Assembly (NCBI GenBank): GCA_009920585.1
Contig: RFZT01000002.1
Span: 1-26,719, forward strand
Direction: 5' to 3'
DNA: 26,719 nt
DNA from: a bacterium
GTDB taxonomy: Bacteria > Verrucomicrobiota > Verrucomicrobiia > Chthoniobacterales > Terrimicrobiaceae
Under the pieces are notes generated by a model. That model did not search any database and was not told the origin of the DNA. It saw nothing but the letters and a program-made list of their open reading frames with translations. Positions 1-7,040 of the stretch are shown here, piece by piece. Position 1 is the stretch's first letter, and every line of letters begins with the position of its first letter. Made by a program: the position numbers and the translations under genes.

Positions 1-383
1 CATGTGCCTATCTCAATGTTCGTCTTGGGATCGAATAGATCTGTTGGCACGAATGTCTCGACCTTTTCGGATTTAACCCAATCCATTGCTGCCACCTCAG
101 TGATTTGCATCAGGCCCCGCTCTCCGTGGCTTCCTTGCATTTGAGGTTGAAATCGAGTTTCACGCCATATCACGGCCTTGACGAGTGAAGGGTTCACTCC
201 ATGGCGTGCCGCCGCTTGGGCAATGAGAGAATCATATCGAGTGAATCGATCATGGAAGATCAGTTCTTGGACTAAATAGTCACGTAGAGGGCTGCGCCGA
301 ATATAAAAGTAAGACGCCGCAAGCAGCAGGCTGGCGGTAACAAAAAGGGCAACAAGTATCCCAAGCCGTGCAGGGCGGAACAT
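1..383 (-). CDS. Lytic transglycosylase (SLT/goose-lysozyme-like fold), N-terminal part
   Basis: Reading the minus strand from an ATG at 383 gives 127 codons with no stop before the window edge, so the C-terminus is missing. Residues about 7-26 form a hydrophobic N-terminal anchor or signal. Residues 50-105 match the SLT transglycosylase core: a helix with N-S-L-V-K-A-V-I-W-R-E-T-R-F (catalytic Glu about residue 75), then G-E-R-G-L-M-Q-I-T at 87-95. The family cleaves peptidoglycan glycan strands to 1,6-anhydro-muropeptides in the periplasm. It is divergent from the SpmA/B-like gene, with only about 85 bp between them. The final visible codons (D-P-K-T-N-I-E-I-G-T) fit the conserved family stretch that follows the GLMQ motif. 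Confidence 0.85.
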   Translation of the reverse strand, partial: MFRPARLGILVALFVTASLLLAASYFYIRRSPLRDYLVQELIFHDRFTRYDSLIAQAAARHGVNPSLVKAVIWRETRFQPQMQGSHGERGLMQITEVAAMDWVKSEKVETFVPTDLFDPKTNIEIGT

Positions 384-467
384 ACCTGCCAACCTACATC
401 GTCAGATTCAGAAAATCAATTCTACGATCCAGCACCCGTTTTGCGCTTTTCGCCTAGGGTCATCATC

Positions 468-1775
468 ATGCATGTTGAACACATGTTGAATTACATCTGG
501 CTTGGGCTCGTCCTCGTCGCCGTTCTTCTTGGAGGGTTTACTGGTCATTTGCAGGAAGTGACAAACGCTGCATTCGACGCTTGCAAGAATGCCGTTATGA
601 CAATCGCTCTTCCTCTCGCTGGAGTCATGGCTCTTTGGCTTGGCCTGATGAAGATCGCTGAGAAATCTGGATTGGTGAACCTCCTTGCAAAAGCGCTTCG
701 TCCCCTCCTCTGCTGGCTCTTTCCCGATGTTCCAGCAAACCATCCTGCCATGGGGTCTATGGTTATGAACATGGCAGCAAATATGCTCGGTCTCAGCAAC
801 GCCGCAACGCCACTAGGACTGCGGGCAATGCAAGATTTGGAAAAACTCAATACCCGCCCAGGAACCGCTACAAATGCCATGTGCACATTTCTGGCTATCA
901 ACACTAGTTCCATTCAACTCATACCGGCCACGACAGTCGCCCTCCTTGCCGCCGCTGGATCAAAGAACCCTACGGCCATTATCGGAACCGCATTTTTCGC
1001 CACCTGCTGCTCAACTCTAGCTGGCATTCTCGCCGTGAAGACACTTGAGCGCTTGCCGATCTACGCTCTGACCCCCTCGGAAAAGCCGATTAAAGAAAGC
1101 ACAGAAGAGATCTCCTCCAACGAAGAATTGTTCGTCTCACCAACGTGGTTGGGCAATCTCGTCCTCGTTGCCTTTGCTGGATGTTTTCTCTGGTTTGGCT
1201 GGAACTTCATTGCCTCATCGCACGAGTCAAAAAGTCTGCTCGTGAGCGTAGTGGAGGCCGTATCGTATTTAGCCATCCCTTTTCTCATCGCCTTTTTTCC
1301 CCTCTACGCCTCACTTTGCCGCGTTTCCGTCTACGAGGAATTTATTGAGGGAGCAAAAGAGGGTTTTCAAGTCTCGGTCAGAATTATTCCCTATCTTGTC
1401 GCCATCATCTCAGCAGTCGCCATGTTTCGAGCCGCAGGGGGAATCGACATCCTGGCGAAAGCTATAGGACCTATTCTTACCGCCATCCAACTGCCAACCG
1501 AGCTCTTTCCCTTGGTCCTTATGCGACCACTTAGTGGGAGTGGATCGAACGCCATTTTTGCAGAATTATTACAGAGCCAAGGTCCAGACAGCCTCATCGC
1601 GAAAATGGGTGCGACGGTCCTCGGTAGCACCGAAACGACATTTTATGTCATCGCCGTTTATTTTGGTTCAGTCGCAGTTAGACGGAGCCGTCACGCTGTC
1701 CCTGCCGGACTCATAGCCGATATAGCGGGCGTTATCGCATCAATCATCATCTGCCGCCTCGTATTTGGAAACTGA
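468..1775 (+). CDS. Nucleoside-recognition (Gate) domain membrane protein, SpmA-SpmB fusion
   Basis: This is a polytopic membrane protein of about 435 residues. The N-terminal half carries the SpmA-type signature (M-N-M-A-A-N-M-L-G-L-S-N-A-A-T-P-L-G, then M-Q-D-L-E). The C-terminal half carries the SpmB-type signature (R-P-L-S-G-S-G-S-N-A and G-S-T-E-T-T-F-Y-V-I-A-V-Y-F-G). In Bacillus these are two separate spore-maturation proteins; fused versions occur in non-sporulating Gram-negatives, where their role is unclear, possibly transport of a small molecule. I chose ATG 468 because an AGGG Shine-Dalgarno lies 8-9 bases upstream. An in-frame TTG at 441 and an ATG at 483 are alternatives. Nothing in the neighbourhood suggests sporulation. 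Confidence 0.88.
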   Translation: MHVEHMLNYIWLGLVLVAVLLGGFTGHLQEVTNAAFDACKNAVMTIALPLAGVMALWLGLMKIAEKSGLVNLLAKALRPLLCWLFPDVPANHPAMGSMVMNMAANMLGLSNAATPLGLRAMQDLEKLNTRPGTATNAMCTFLAINTSSIQLIPATTVALLAAAGSKNPTAIIGTAFFATCCSTLAGILAVKTLERLPIYALTPSEKPIKESTEEISSNEELFVSPTWLGNLVLVAFAGCFLWFGWNFIASSHESKSLLVSVVEAVSYLAIPFLIAFFPLYASLCRVSVYEEFIEGAKEGFQVSVRIIPYLVAIISAVAMFRAAGGIDILAKAIGPILTAIQLPTELFPLVLMRPLSGSGSNAIFAELLQSQGPDSLIAKMGATVLGSTETTFYVIAVYFGSVAVRRSRHAVPAGLIADIAGVIASIIICRLVFGN

Positions 1776-1819
1776 TACGCTCGCCTCCGCACAAGTGCCG
1801 TATGATAGCGATTTGCGGA

Positions 1820-1848
1820 TTGCCTCAATCGAGTAGGATTAGTAATTG
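1820..1848 (+). promoter_or_regulatory. Candidate sigma70 promoter for the cNMP-binding-fold gene
   Basis: TTGCCT at 1820-1825 and TAATTG at 1843-1848 are separated by 17 bases, just upstream of the ATG at 1858. The predicted start point would leave an almost leaderless mRNA. Both hexamers are imperfect, so this is only a weak candidate. Confidence 0.22.
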
Positions 1849-1857
1849 TAATATGTT

Positions 1858-2343
1858 ATGTCATTTTCTACACCAAAACTTCCAGCCGTAGGCATCGTTG
1901 CTAATCTTTCTGAGGAAGACCGTGATACACTCAGCTCCTACGGTACGTTTCATTTAGCTCAAATCGGCACAGTACTGATCGACCAAGGGCAATCTCATGG
2001 TAAACTTTTCTTCACCCTGTCCGGCTTGATGCATGCACGCCGAGTCGATGACGGAAATGATATCATGCTTGGCAGAATCGAAGCCGGTGAGTGGGTCGGC
2101 GAGATAGATCTTTTTGACCCATCCAGCGCTGTTTGCTCGGTGGTAGCTGTAGAACCTTCACAGTATTGGGTGATCAATCGTCAAGACTTGGAAGAGTTTC
2201 TTAATAACTACAACTCAGCTGGAATCGTACTCATGATTGGTCTGGCGACGACTCTGAGTCAGCGGATCCGCGGAATCACAGCGAAACTTGCCGAACAGGC
2301 TGATATCAACAAATTCCGCGATATGACGTTGGACTTTGAGTAA
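1858..2343 (+). CDS. Cyclic nucleotide-binding-fold protein without DNA-binding domain
   Basis: The protein has 161 residues and essentially one CRP-like cNMP-binding beta-roll. Visible features are I-G-T-V-L-I-D-Q-G followed by L-F-F-T-L-S-G, and the phosphate-binding-cassette-like G-E-W-V-G-E-I-D-L-F at about 78-87. The Arg normally found in the following P-R-S-A-T-V motif is replaced (S-S-A-V-C-S-V-V), so binding of cAMP or cGMP is doubtful. The C-terminus is a helix (about 120-155) resembling the CRP dimerisation helix, and there is no helix-turn-helix. It converges with dnaB, only 38 bp away. A role as a protein-interaction or ligand-sensing module is inference. Confidence 0.8.
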   Translation: MSFSTPKLPAVGIVANLSEEDRDTLSSYGTFHLAQIGTVLIDQGQSHGKLFFTLSGLMHARRVDDGNDIMLGRIEAGEWVGEIDLFDPSSAVCSVVAVEPSQYWVINRQDLEEFLNNYNSAGIVLMIGLATTLSQRIRGITAKLAEQADINKFRDMTLDFE

Positions 2344-2381
2344 AAAGAGCCCAGCGGATTTCCAACAAAAGATAACGCGAC

Positions 2382-3869
2382 TTACTGATCTTCGCGCCGA
2401 TCATCGGCGCGCTCTTCAAATCGGGTGTATTCCTCGAGGAAAGTGAGAAGAATATCCCCAGTCGGACCATTACGCTGTTTCGCAATAATGAGCGTGGCCT
2501 TACCAGCAGCCTCTTTTTTGGTTTCCTCGTCCTCGGCGTAGTATTTTTCACGCACGAGTAGTCCAACAACGTCGGCATCCTGTTCGATTGTTCCAGACTC
2601 ACGGAGGTCGCTGAGGCGGGGGCGACCTTTTCCATCACCCCCCGTGCGTTGTTCCGGATTTCGGTTCAGCTGGGCAAGGACGATGACAGGAATTTTTAAT
2701 TCCTTCGCAAGGGCTTTGATGCCGTATGAAATTTCCTGAATTTCAATCTGACGATTGTCCTGTCCCCTTTTCGAGTTCGAGCGGAGGAGCTGAAGGTAAT
2801 CAATCACGATCAACTCAATCTTTTCGCGATTACGTAACCGCCGGGCTTTCGCCCTTAACTCCAGAATGCTCAGGCCTGGAGTGTCATCGACGAAGATTTT
2901 TGCTTTAGAAAGCACGCCAGCAGTGACACTGATGCTAGTCATCTCATGCTTGCCAAAGAACCCTTCGCGGATTTTTTGTCCGTTCACTCGAGCGCGTGAG
3001 CAAAGCAATCGCTGTACGAGTTGTTGAGAGCTCATTTCCAGGCTGAATACGGCCACGGGCTTATTGCCATCGATAGCCACATGCTCCGCAATATTCATTG
3101 CGAAAGCGGTCTTTCCCATCGAGGGACGTGCCGCAATAACAAACATTTCACCTTCGTGAAGACCATTCGTCATCCTATCAAGAGAGGCGAAACCCGTCGG
3201 AAGCCCAGTAATGCTGCCTCGCGTGGTAACAAGTTTCTCAATGCCATCGATGGCCTGATCGACCATTTCCTTAAGTGTGGGCATCGTCGAACGAAAGCGT
3301 TCTTCGCCGATAGAGAGAACGCGCGCCTCGACTTCGTCGAGAAGGATTTTTACATCCCCCTGCTCCTCATAAGAGCGGGCCACGTATTCCGTGCAAGTTC
3401 CGATCACTTGCCGAAGGAGGAACTTTTCGCGAATGATCTCTCGGTAGTAATCCGCATTGGCAGCGGTGGGAACAAAAGTAAAAAGCTCGGTGACAATTCC
3501 GGCTCCGCCAACCTCATCCAGCATCCGTCGGTCTTCGAGAATTTGAGTGAGAGCAATCAGATCGATCGGGCGACCCGTATTCCGCATCTCCACAAGCACC
3601 TCAAATATCTTTTGATGGGATGGGAGGTGAAAATGCTTCGCCTCCATCTGCGAGATGCAATCATCGAGGACCGTGGCCGAATGCAAGATCGAGCCTAGAA
3701 GGCCCTTCTCCGCATCTATACTTTGTGGGAGTGCCCGGTGAACGTCGGGCAGATAAGCACTGGCGCGCTGATTGTAATCAACGATTTTTTTCTTTTTACC
3801 CTTCCCTTCCCCAGCACCATTCGCGGGTGAATTGTTGCCTGCGGTTGGCTCAGCAGCTGATGAAGGCAT
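2382..3869 (-). CDS. dnaB: Replicative DNA helicase DnaB
   Basis: The 495-residue protein is somewhat longer than the usual 450-470 because of a Lys/Gly/Ala-rich N-terminal tail (about 40 residues). The N-terminal DnaB domain spans about 45-150 (A-L-P-Q-S-I-D-A-E-K-G-L-L-G-S). The RecA-like motor has Walker A A-R-P-S-M-G-K-T at 247-254, Walker B I-V-I-D-Y-L-Q-L-L at about 354-362, and the conserved S-D-L-R-E-S-G-x-I-E-Q-D-A-D at about 420-433. It is the hexameric fork helicase that unwinds DNA and recruits primase. It lies downstream of rplI on the same strand, the order seen in many bacteria, but a strong terminator separates the two, so it probably has its own promoter or depends on read-through. 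Confidence 0.97.
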   Translation of the reverse strand: MPSSAAEPTAGNNSPANGAGEGKGKKKKIVDYNQRASAYLPDVHRALPQSIDAEKGLLGSILHSATVLDDCISQMEAKHFHLPSHQKIFEVLVEMRNTGRPIDLIALTQILEDRRMLDEVGGAGIVTELFTFVPTAANADYYREIIREKFLLRQVIGTCTEYVARSYEEQGDVKILLDEVEARVLSIGEERFRSTMPTLKEMVDQAIDGIEKLVTTRGSITGLPTGFASLDRMTNGLHEGEMFVIAARPSMGKTAFAMNIAEHVAIDGNKPVAVFSLEMSSQQLVQRLLCSRARVNGQKIREGFFGKHEMTSISVTAGVLSKAKIFVDDTPGLSILELRAKARRLRNREKIELIVIDYLQLLRSNSKRGQDNRQIEIQEISYGIKALAKELKIPVIVLAQLNRNPEQRTGGDGKGRPRLSDLRESGTIEQDADVVGLLVREKYYAEDEETKKEAAGKATLIIAKQRNGPTGDILLTFLEEYTRFEERADDRREDQ

Positions 3870-3943
3870 GGATAAAAATAAGTGGAATTGACGAAGTTAA
3901 AACCGAAGGGGGAATTAGCTGAAGAGGTTATCTCGAATTTGCC

Positions 3944-3988
3944 AAAAGAAAAACGGGAAAGTTATCTCAATTTGAGACAACTTTCCCG
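3944..3988 (-). terminator. Rho-independent terminator after rplI
   Basis: A perfect 10-bp stem (3954-3963 with 3979-3988, CGGGAAAGTT/AACTTTCCCG) is continued after one mismatch by a further 5-bp stem (3965-3969 with 3973-3977) and a 3-base loop. On the minus strand it is followed at once by a T-rich tract (GTTTTCTTTT). It lies about 18 bases after the rplI stop codon and upstream of dnaB. Confidence 0.85.
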
Positions 3989-4005
3989 GAAGATCTTATT
4001 GAAGC

Positions 4006-4545
4006 CTATTCTTTGTTGCTGACTTTACGACGGGGCTTGCGTTCAGCAGAGTCATCACCAGCGGCAGGTGCTTCAGCACTAGCTGGAACGTGGACGTTCA
4101 CTTGAACTTTAAGCGTAGCTGTGACGTCAGCGTGAACTTTGACGCTTACGGTATGAGCACCGCTTTCTTTGATCGCTTTCTCAAGGACAACTGCATGCTT
4201 GGGAAGGTCTTCCAATTTGAGGTCTTGAACGAGACGATCATGAATGTCTTTGGCCGTGACAGATCCGAAAGCTTTGCCAGAGGCTCCTGCTTCGAGAGTG
4301 AATACGGGTGAGAGCTTGTTGATTTTGGAAGCAAGTTCTTCGGCTGCAGTAATTTCGCGAGCTTCACGTTCAGCGCGCTTAGCCTTGAGGTGATTGATTT
4401 GGCGGGTCGAACCAGCGGTGATCTCGAGTGCTTTGCCTTGTGGGAACAAAAAATTGCGAGCAAAGCCACGGCGGACTTTAACGATATCTGCTTCAGCGCC
4501 GAGGTTCGGAATGTTCGCGGTAAGAATAACTTCAGTGTAGGCCAT
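4006..4545 (-). CDS. rplI: 50S ribosomal protein L9
   Basis: The 179-residue protein has the standard L9 N-terminal domain: V-I-L-T-A-N-I-P-N-L-G, then V-R-R-G-F-A-R-N-F-L-F-P-Q-G-K-A at about 24-39. A long connecting helix follows, then the C-terminal domain (S-G-K-A-F-G-S-V-T-A-K-D-I). The family norm is about 150; the extra 25-30 residues are an acidic/basic Ala-rich tail ending K-P-R-R-K-V-S-N-K-E. L9 binds 23S rRNA near the L1 stalk. The usual upstream partners (rpsF, ssb, rpsR) are absent here and the gene has its own promoter. Confidence 0.97.
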   Translation of the reverse strand: MAYTEVILTANIPNLGAEADIVKVRRGFARNFLFPQGKALEITAGSTRQINHLKAKRAEREAREITAAEELASKINKLSPVFTLEAGASGKAFGSVTAKDIHDRLVQDLKLEDLPKHAVVLEKAIKESGAHTVSVKVHADVTATLKVQVNVHVPASAEAPAAGDDSAERKPRRKVSNKE

Positions 4546-4573
4546 AAAAATGATTTATATAAACGGGAGGCAA

Positions 4574-4601
4574 ATCATATCGGGCAACAGGGCAATGTCA
4601 A
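4574..4601 (-). promoter_or_regulatory. Strong sigma70-type promoter of rplI
   Basis: On the minus strand a perfect -35 hexamer TTGACA (4601-4596) and a -10 hexamer TATGAT (4579-4574) are separated by 16 bases. The predicted start point near 4567 would give a 5' leader of roughly 20 bases before the rplI ATG at 4545. No obvious Shine-Dalgarno is present in that leader. Confidence 0.75.
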
Positions 4602-4641
4602 CACAAGCATTAGAGGTTTTTTCAAGAATGTTGGCACCCCT

Positions 4642-4683
4642 AAAAAGATACTGCCCGTCGCAGCGAATGCTACAACGGGCAGT
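4642..4683 (-). terminator. Terminator-like hairpin upstream of the rplI promoter
   Basis: A perfect 9-bp stem (4650-4658 ACTGCCCGT with 4675-4683 ACGGGCAGT) has a 16-base loop. On the minus strand it is followed by ATCTTTTTA. It lies upstream of the rplI promoter, so it would end a minus-strand transcript starting in 4684-4821, where no coding gene is visible. On the plus strand it is followed by TGTTCCCCCC, which is not a T-tract. The rest of the 4546-4821 gap is AT-rich around 4720-4760 with no further feature recognised. Confidence 0.6.
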
Positions 4684-4821
4684 TGTTCCCCCCAGAACAA
4701 TTTCAAAAGTATCTAAGACTCTTCAAATGGCAAGGATTATTTTAAAAATATTTATTTCGACCATCGCATCGTAGGATGAGCGGGCTTGCGGTGGGACTCA
4801 CGGATGGCGATATTGCGTTGA

Positions 4822-7032
4822 ATGTTTGCGAGAGTATTACCCGACCAGGCCGCCGGTCGATTGCTTGACTATCGAATACCGGAATCGATGACGAACCTGA
4901 TCGGTGTTGGATCGCGGGTACGCGTCCCTATTCGAACCCGGCTGCTTACGGGCACCGTGATCGAAGTGCTAGCGACTTGCGAATTCAATTCCGTGCGCGA
5001 CATCAGCCAGCTCCTGGATGAGAAACCGATGATCCGCCCGGCCCTACTGGAACTCGCACGATGGATGGCCGACTATTACTGCTGTCCCCTTGAAACAGCT
5101 GTTTGCAGCGTCCTTCCTGTGGCGGTGCGCGATGGTCGTGTCTCCGTCAAAAAACAAAATTCTGCACGCTTGCTTGCCCCTATAACGCAGGACCAACTCG
5201 AAGCATTGTCACGAAAAGCCCCACGACAAGCCGATGCCCTACGAGTTCTCATCAAAGCAGACGGCCCCCTACCCGTCTCGACAGCTGCGGATCAAGCCGG
5301 CGTGAGCGATAGCGTTTACCGAACTCTGGAAAAAAATGGATTGGTTGTGATCGAGGCAACCGTTGTTGGTCGCAATCCTTACTCCGAGCGTTTCGTTGCC
5401 AATGCCGAGTTGATACTGAATGCGGAGCAGTCGGAAGCCATGATTGCCGTCCGGTATGCCATGGAAAAACCGGGGCAGCCTATTTTACTTTTCGGCGTCA
5501 CGGGTTCGGGCAAAACCGAGATCTACCTTCGCGCCATTCGGGAAGCCCTCGATCAAGGCCGGACGGCCCTTGTGCTGGTTCCTGAAATCGCACTGACCCC
5601 TCAAACCGTAGAGCGTTTCAAATCCCGCTTTGCTGATATACAAGACCGTATTGCCGTTCTACACAGCCACCTCTCAGAGGGAGAGCGACACGACGAGTGG
5701 CACAAAATCCACGACGGATCCGCACGCATTGTTATCGGAGCCAGAAGCTCCATTTTCGCTCCGTTGGAAAATCTCGGTGTGATCATCGTGGATGAAGAGC
5801 ACGAAGGATCCTATAAGCAGGACGAAGCTCCAAGGTACAACGCCCGAGACATGGCAGTTCTTCGTGGATCCCGTGAAGGAGCGGCTGTCATTCTTGGCAG
5901 CGCTACTCCCTGCTTAGAAAGTTGGCATAATTCACAAATCGGTAAATATCGACTGGTGAGACTGAATCAGCGAGTGGACGACAAGAGCATGCCCGTCGTT
6001 CGCGTAGTTGATTTACGTCGTCAGGCTCGCTCTACACCAGAGGGCGGTATTTTAGCTCGCCCACTCTATGAGGCCATCGAGGGTAGGATGGCTAAGGGTG
6101 AACAGACTATTCTCTTTCTCAACCGTCGCGGATTTTCCACATCGATGATCTGCGAGGCGTGTGGCCATGTCTGCCAATGCCCAGACTGTAGCGTTTCCCT
6201 CACCTACCATCGCGCTGCAGAACGTCTCGTTTGCCACATTTGCGGACACACACGCAAAGCCCCGAAGGCCTGCCCAAAGTGCTCCGATCCGAAAATCCGC
6301 TTCGCCGGCGTCGGAACTCAAAAAGTTGAAGAAGCCCTAAAAAAGATTTTTCCAAAGGCCCGCATCGCCCGCATGGATGCCGACTCAATGACTCGCAAGG
6401 ATGCTTATCGCGAGACTCTTGGCGCCTTCAAAGAAGGCAAGATCGATATCCTGGTTGGAACTCAGATGATCGCGAAGGGGCTTCACTTCCCAAATGTAAC
6501 ACTGGTGGGGATCGTGAATGCCGATCTCGGACTCCATGTCCCCGATTTCCGTGCTGGAGAGCGTACATTTCAACTTCTCACCCAGGTCGCTGGTCGCGCG
6601 GGCCGGGGCGAGATGGAGGGTGAGGTCTATGTGCAGACGTTCACTCCTTTCAGCCCTTCTATTCAGTTTGCACGGCATCACGACTTTCAGGGATTTATGG
6701 AACAAGAGATGGAATTTCGAGAGAAGTTCTCGTACCCGCCATTTGGACGAATGGCTATGATCACACTGCGCGGAACTGTTCGCGAGCGGGTGGAATTTTC
6801 CGCTCAGACACTTTCTCGGAAGCTCAAATCGGCTGCAAGGGAGGGAATCACCATCGGAGAAGGTGTGCCTGCGCCACTCGAGAAAGCCAAGACCTACCAT
6901 CGATTCCAAGTCTCGATGCGTGGATCATCCTCGATGCATCTATCCCGACTTGCTAAAGAAACATTGGAGACTTTGACCATGCCTGAAGACGTTTTTGTGG
7001 CTGTGGACATCGATCCGCTACATCTTATGTGA
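4822..7032 (+). CDS. priA: Primosomal protein N' (replication restart helicase PriA)
   Basis: The 736-residue protein is full length for the family. The N-terminal 3' DNA-binding domain spans about 1-105. The helicase core has Walker A G-V-T-G-S-G-K-T at 225-232, D-E-E-H at 324-327 and G-S-A-T-P at 359-363. A zinc-binding insert carries the expected Cys pairs (444/447, 453/456, 471/474, 484/487). Helicase motifs V and VI follow (V-G-T-Q-M-I-A-K-G and Q-V-A-G-R-A-G-R-G). PriA recognises abandoned replication forks and reloads DnaB, so it works with the dnaB product encoded just upstream on the other strand. ATG 4822 gives the expected N-terminus. The next gene follows after 8 bp, probably in the same transcript. 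Confidence 0.97.
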   Translation: MFARVLPDQAAGRLLDYRIPESMTNLIGVGSRVRVPIRTRLLTGTVIEVLATCEFNSVRDISQLLDEKPMIRPALLELARWMADYYCCPLETAVCSVLPVAVRDGRVSVKKQNSARLLAPITQDQLEALSRKAPRQADALRVLIKADGPLPVSTAADQAGVSDSVYRTLEKNGLVVIEATVVGRNPYSERFVANAELILNAEQSEAMIAVRYAMEKPGQPILLFGVTGSGKTEIYLRAIREALDQGRTALVLVPEIALTPQTVERFKSRFADIQDRIAVLHSHLSEGERHDEWHKIHDGSARIVIGARSSIFAPLENLGVIIVDEEHEGSYKQDEAPRYNARDMAVLRGSREGAAVILGSATPCLESWHNSQIGKYRLVRLNQRVDDKSMPVVRVVDLRRQARSTPEGGILARPLYEAIEGRMAKGEQTILFLNRRGFSTSMICEACGHVCQCPDCSVSLTYHRAAERLVCHICGHTRKAPKACPKCSDPKIRFAGVGTQKVEEALKKIFPKARIARMDADSMTRKDAYRETLGAFKEGKIDILVGTQMIAKGLHFPNVTLVGIVNADLGLHVPDFRAGERTFQLLTQVAGRAGRGEMEGEVYVQTFTPFSPSIQFARHHDFQGFMEQEMEFREKFSYPPFGRMAMITLRGTVRERVEFSAQTLSRKLKSAAREGITIGEGVPAPLEKAKTYHRFQVSMRGSSSMHLSRLAKETLETLTMPEDVFVAVDIDPLHLM

Positions 7033-7040
7033 TCGAGTAG

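Noticed and set aside
408..743. Minus-strand open frame of 111 codons
   Set aside because: It lies antisense to the SpmA/SpmB-like gene, with no family resemblance and typical shadow composition.
3021..3698. 225-codon plus-strand open frame inside dnaB
   Set aside because: It is antisense to essential DnaB motifs and has no protein-family signal.
6385..6909. Long minus-strand open frame inside priA
   Set aside because: It is fully antisense to conserved helicase motifs, with no recognisable protein features.
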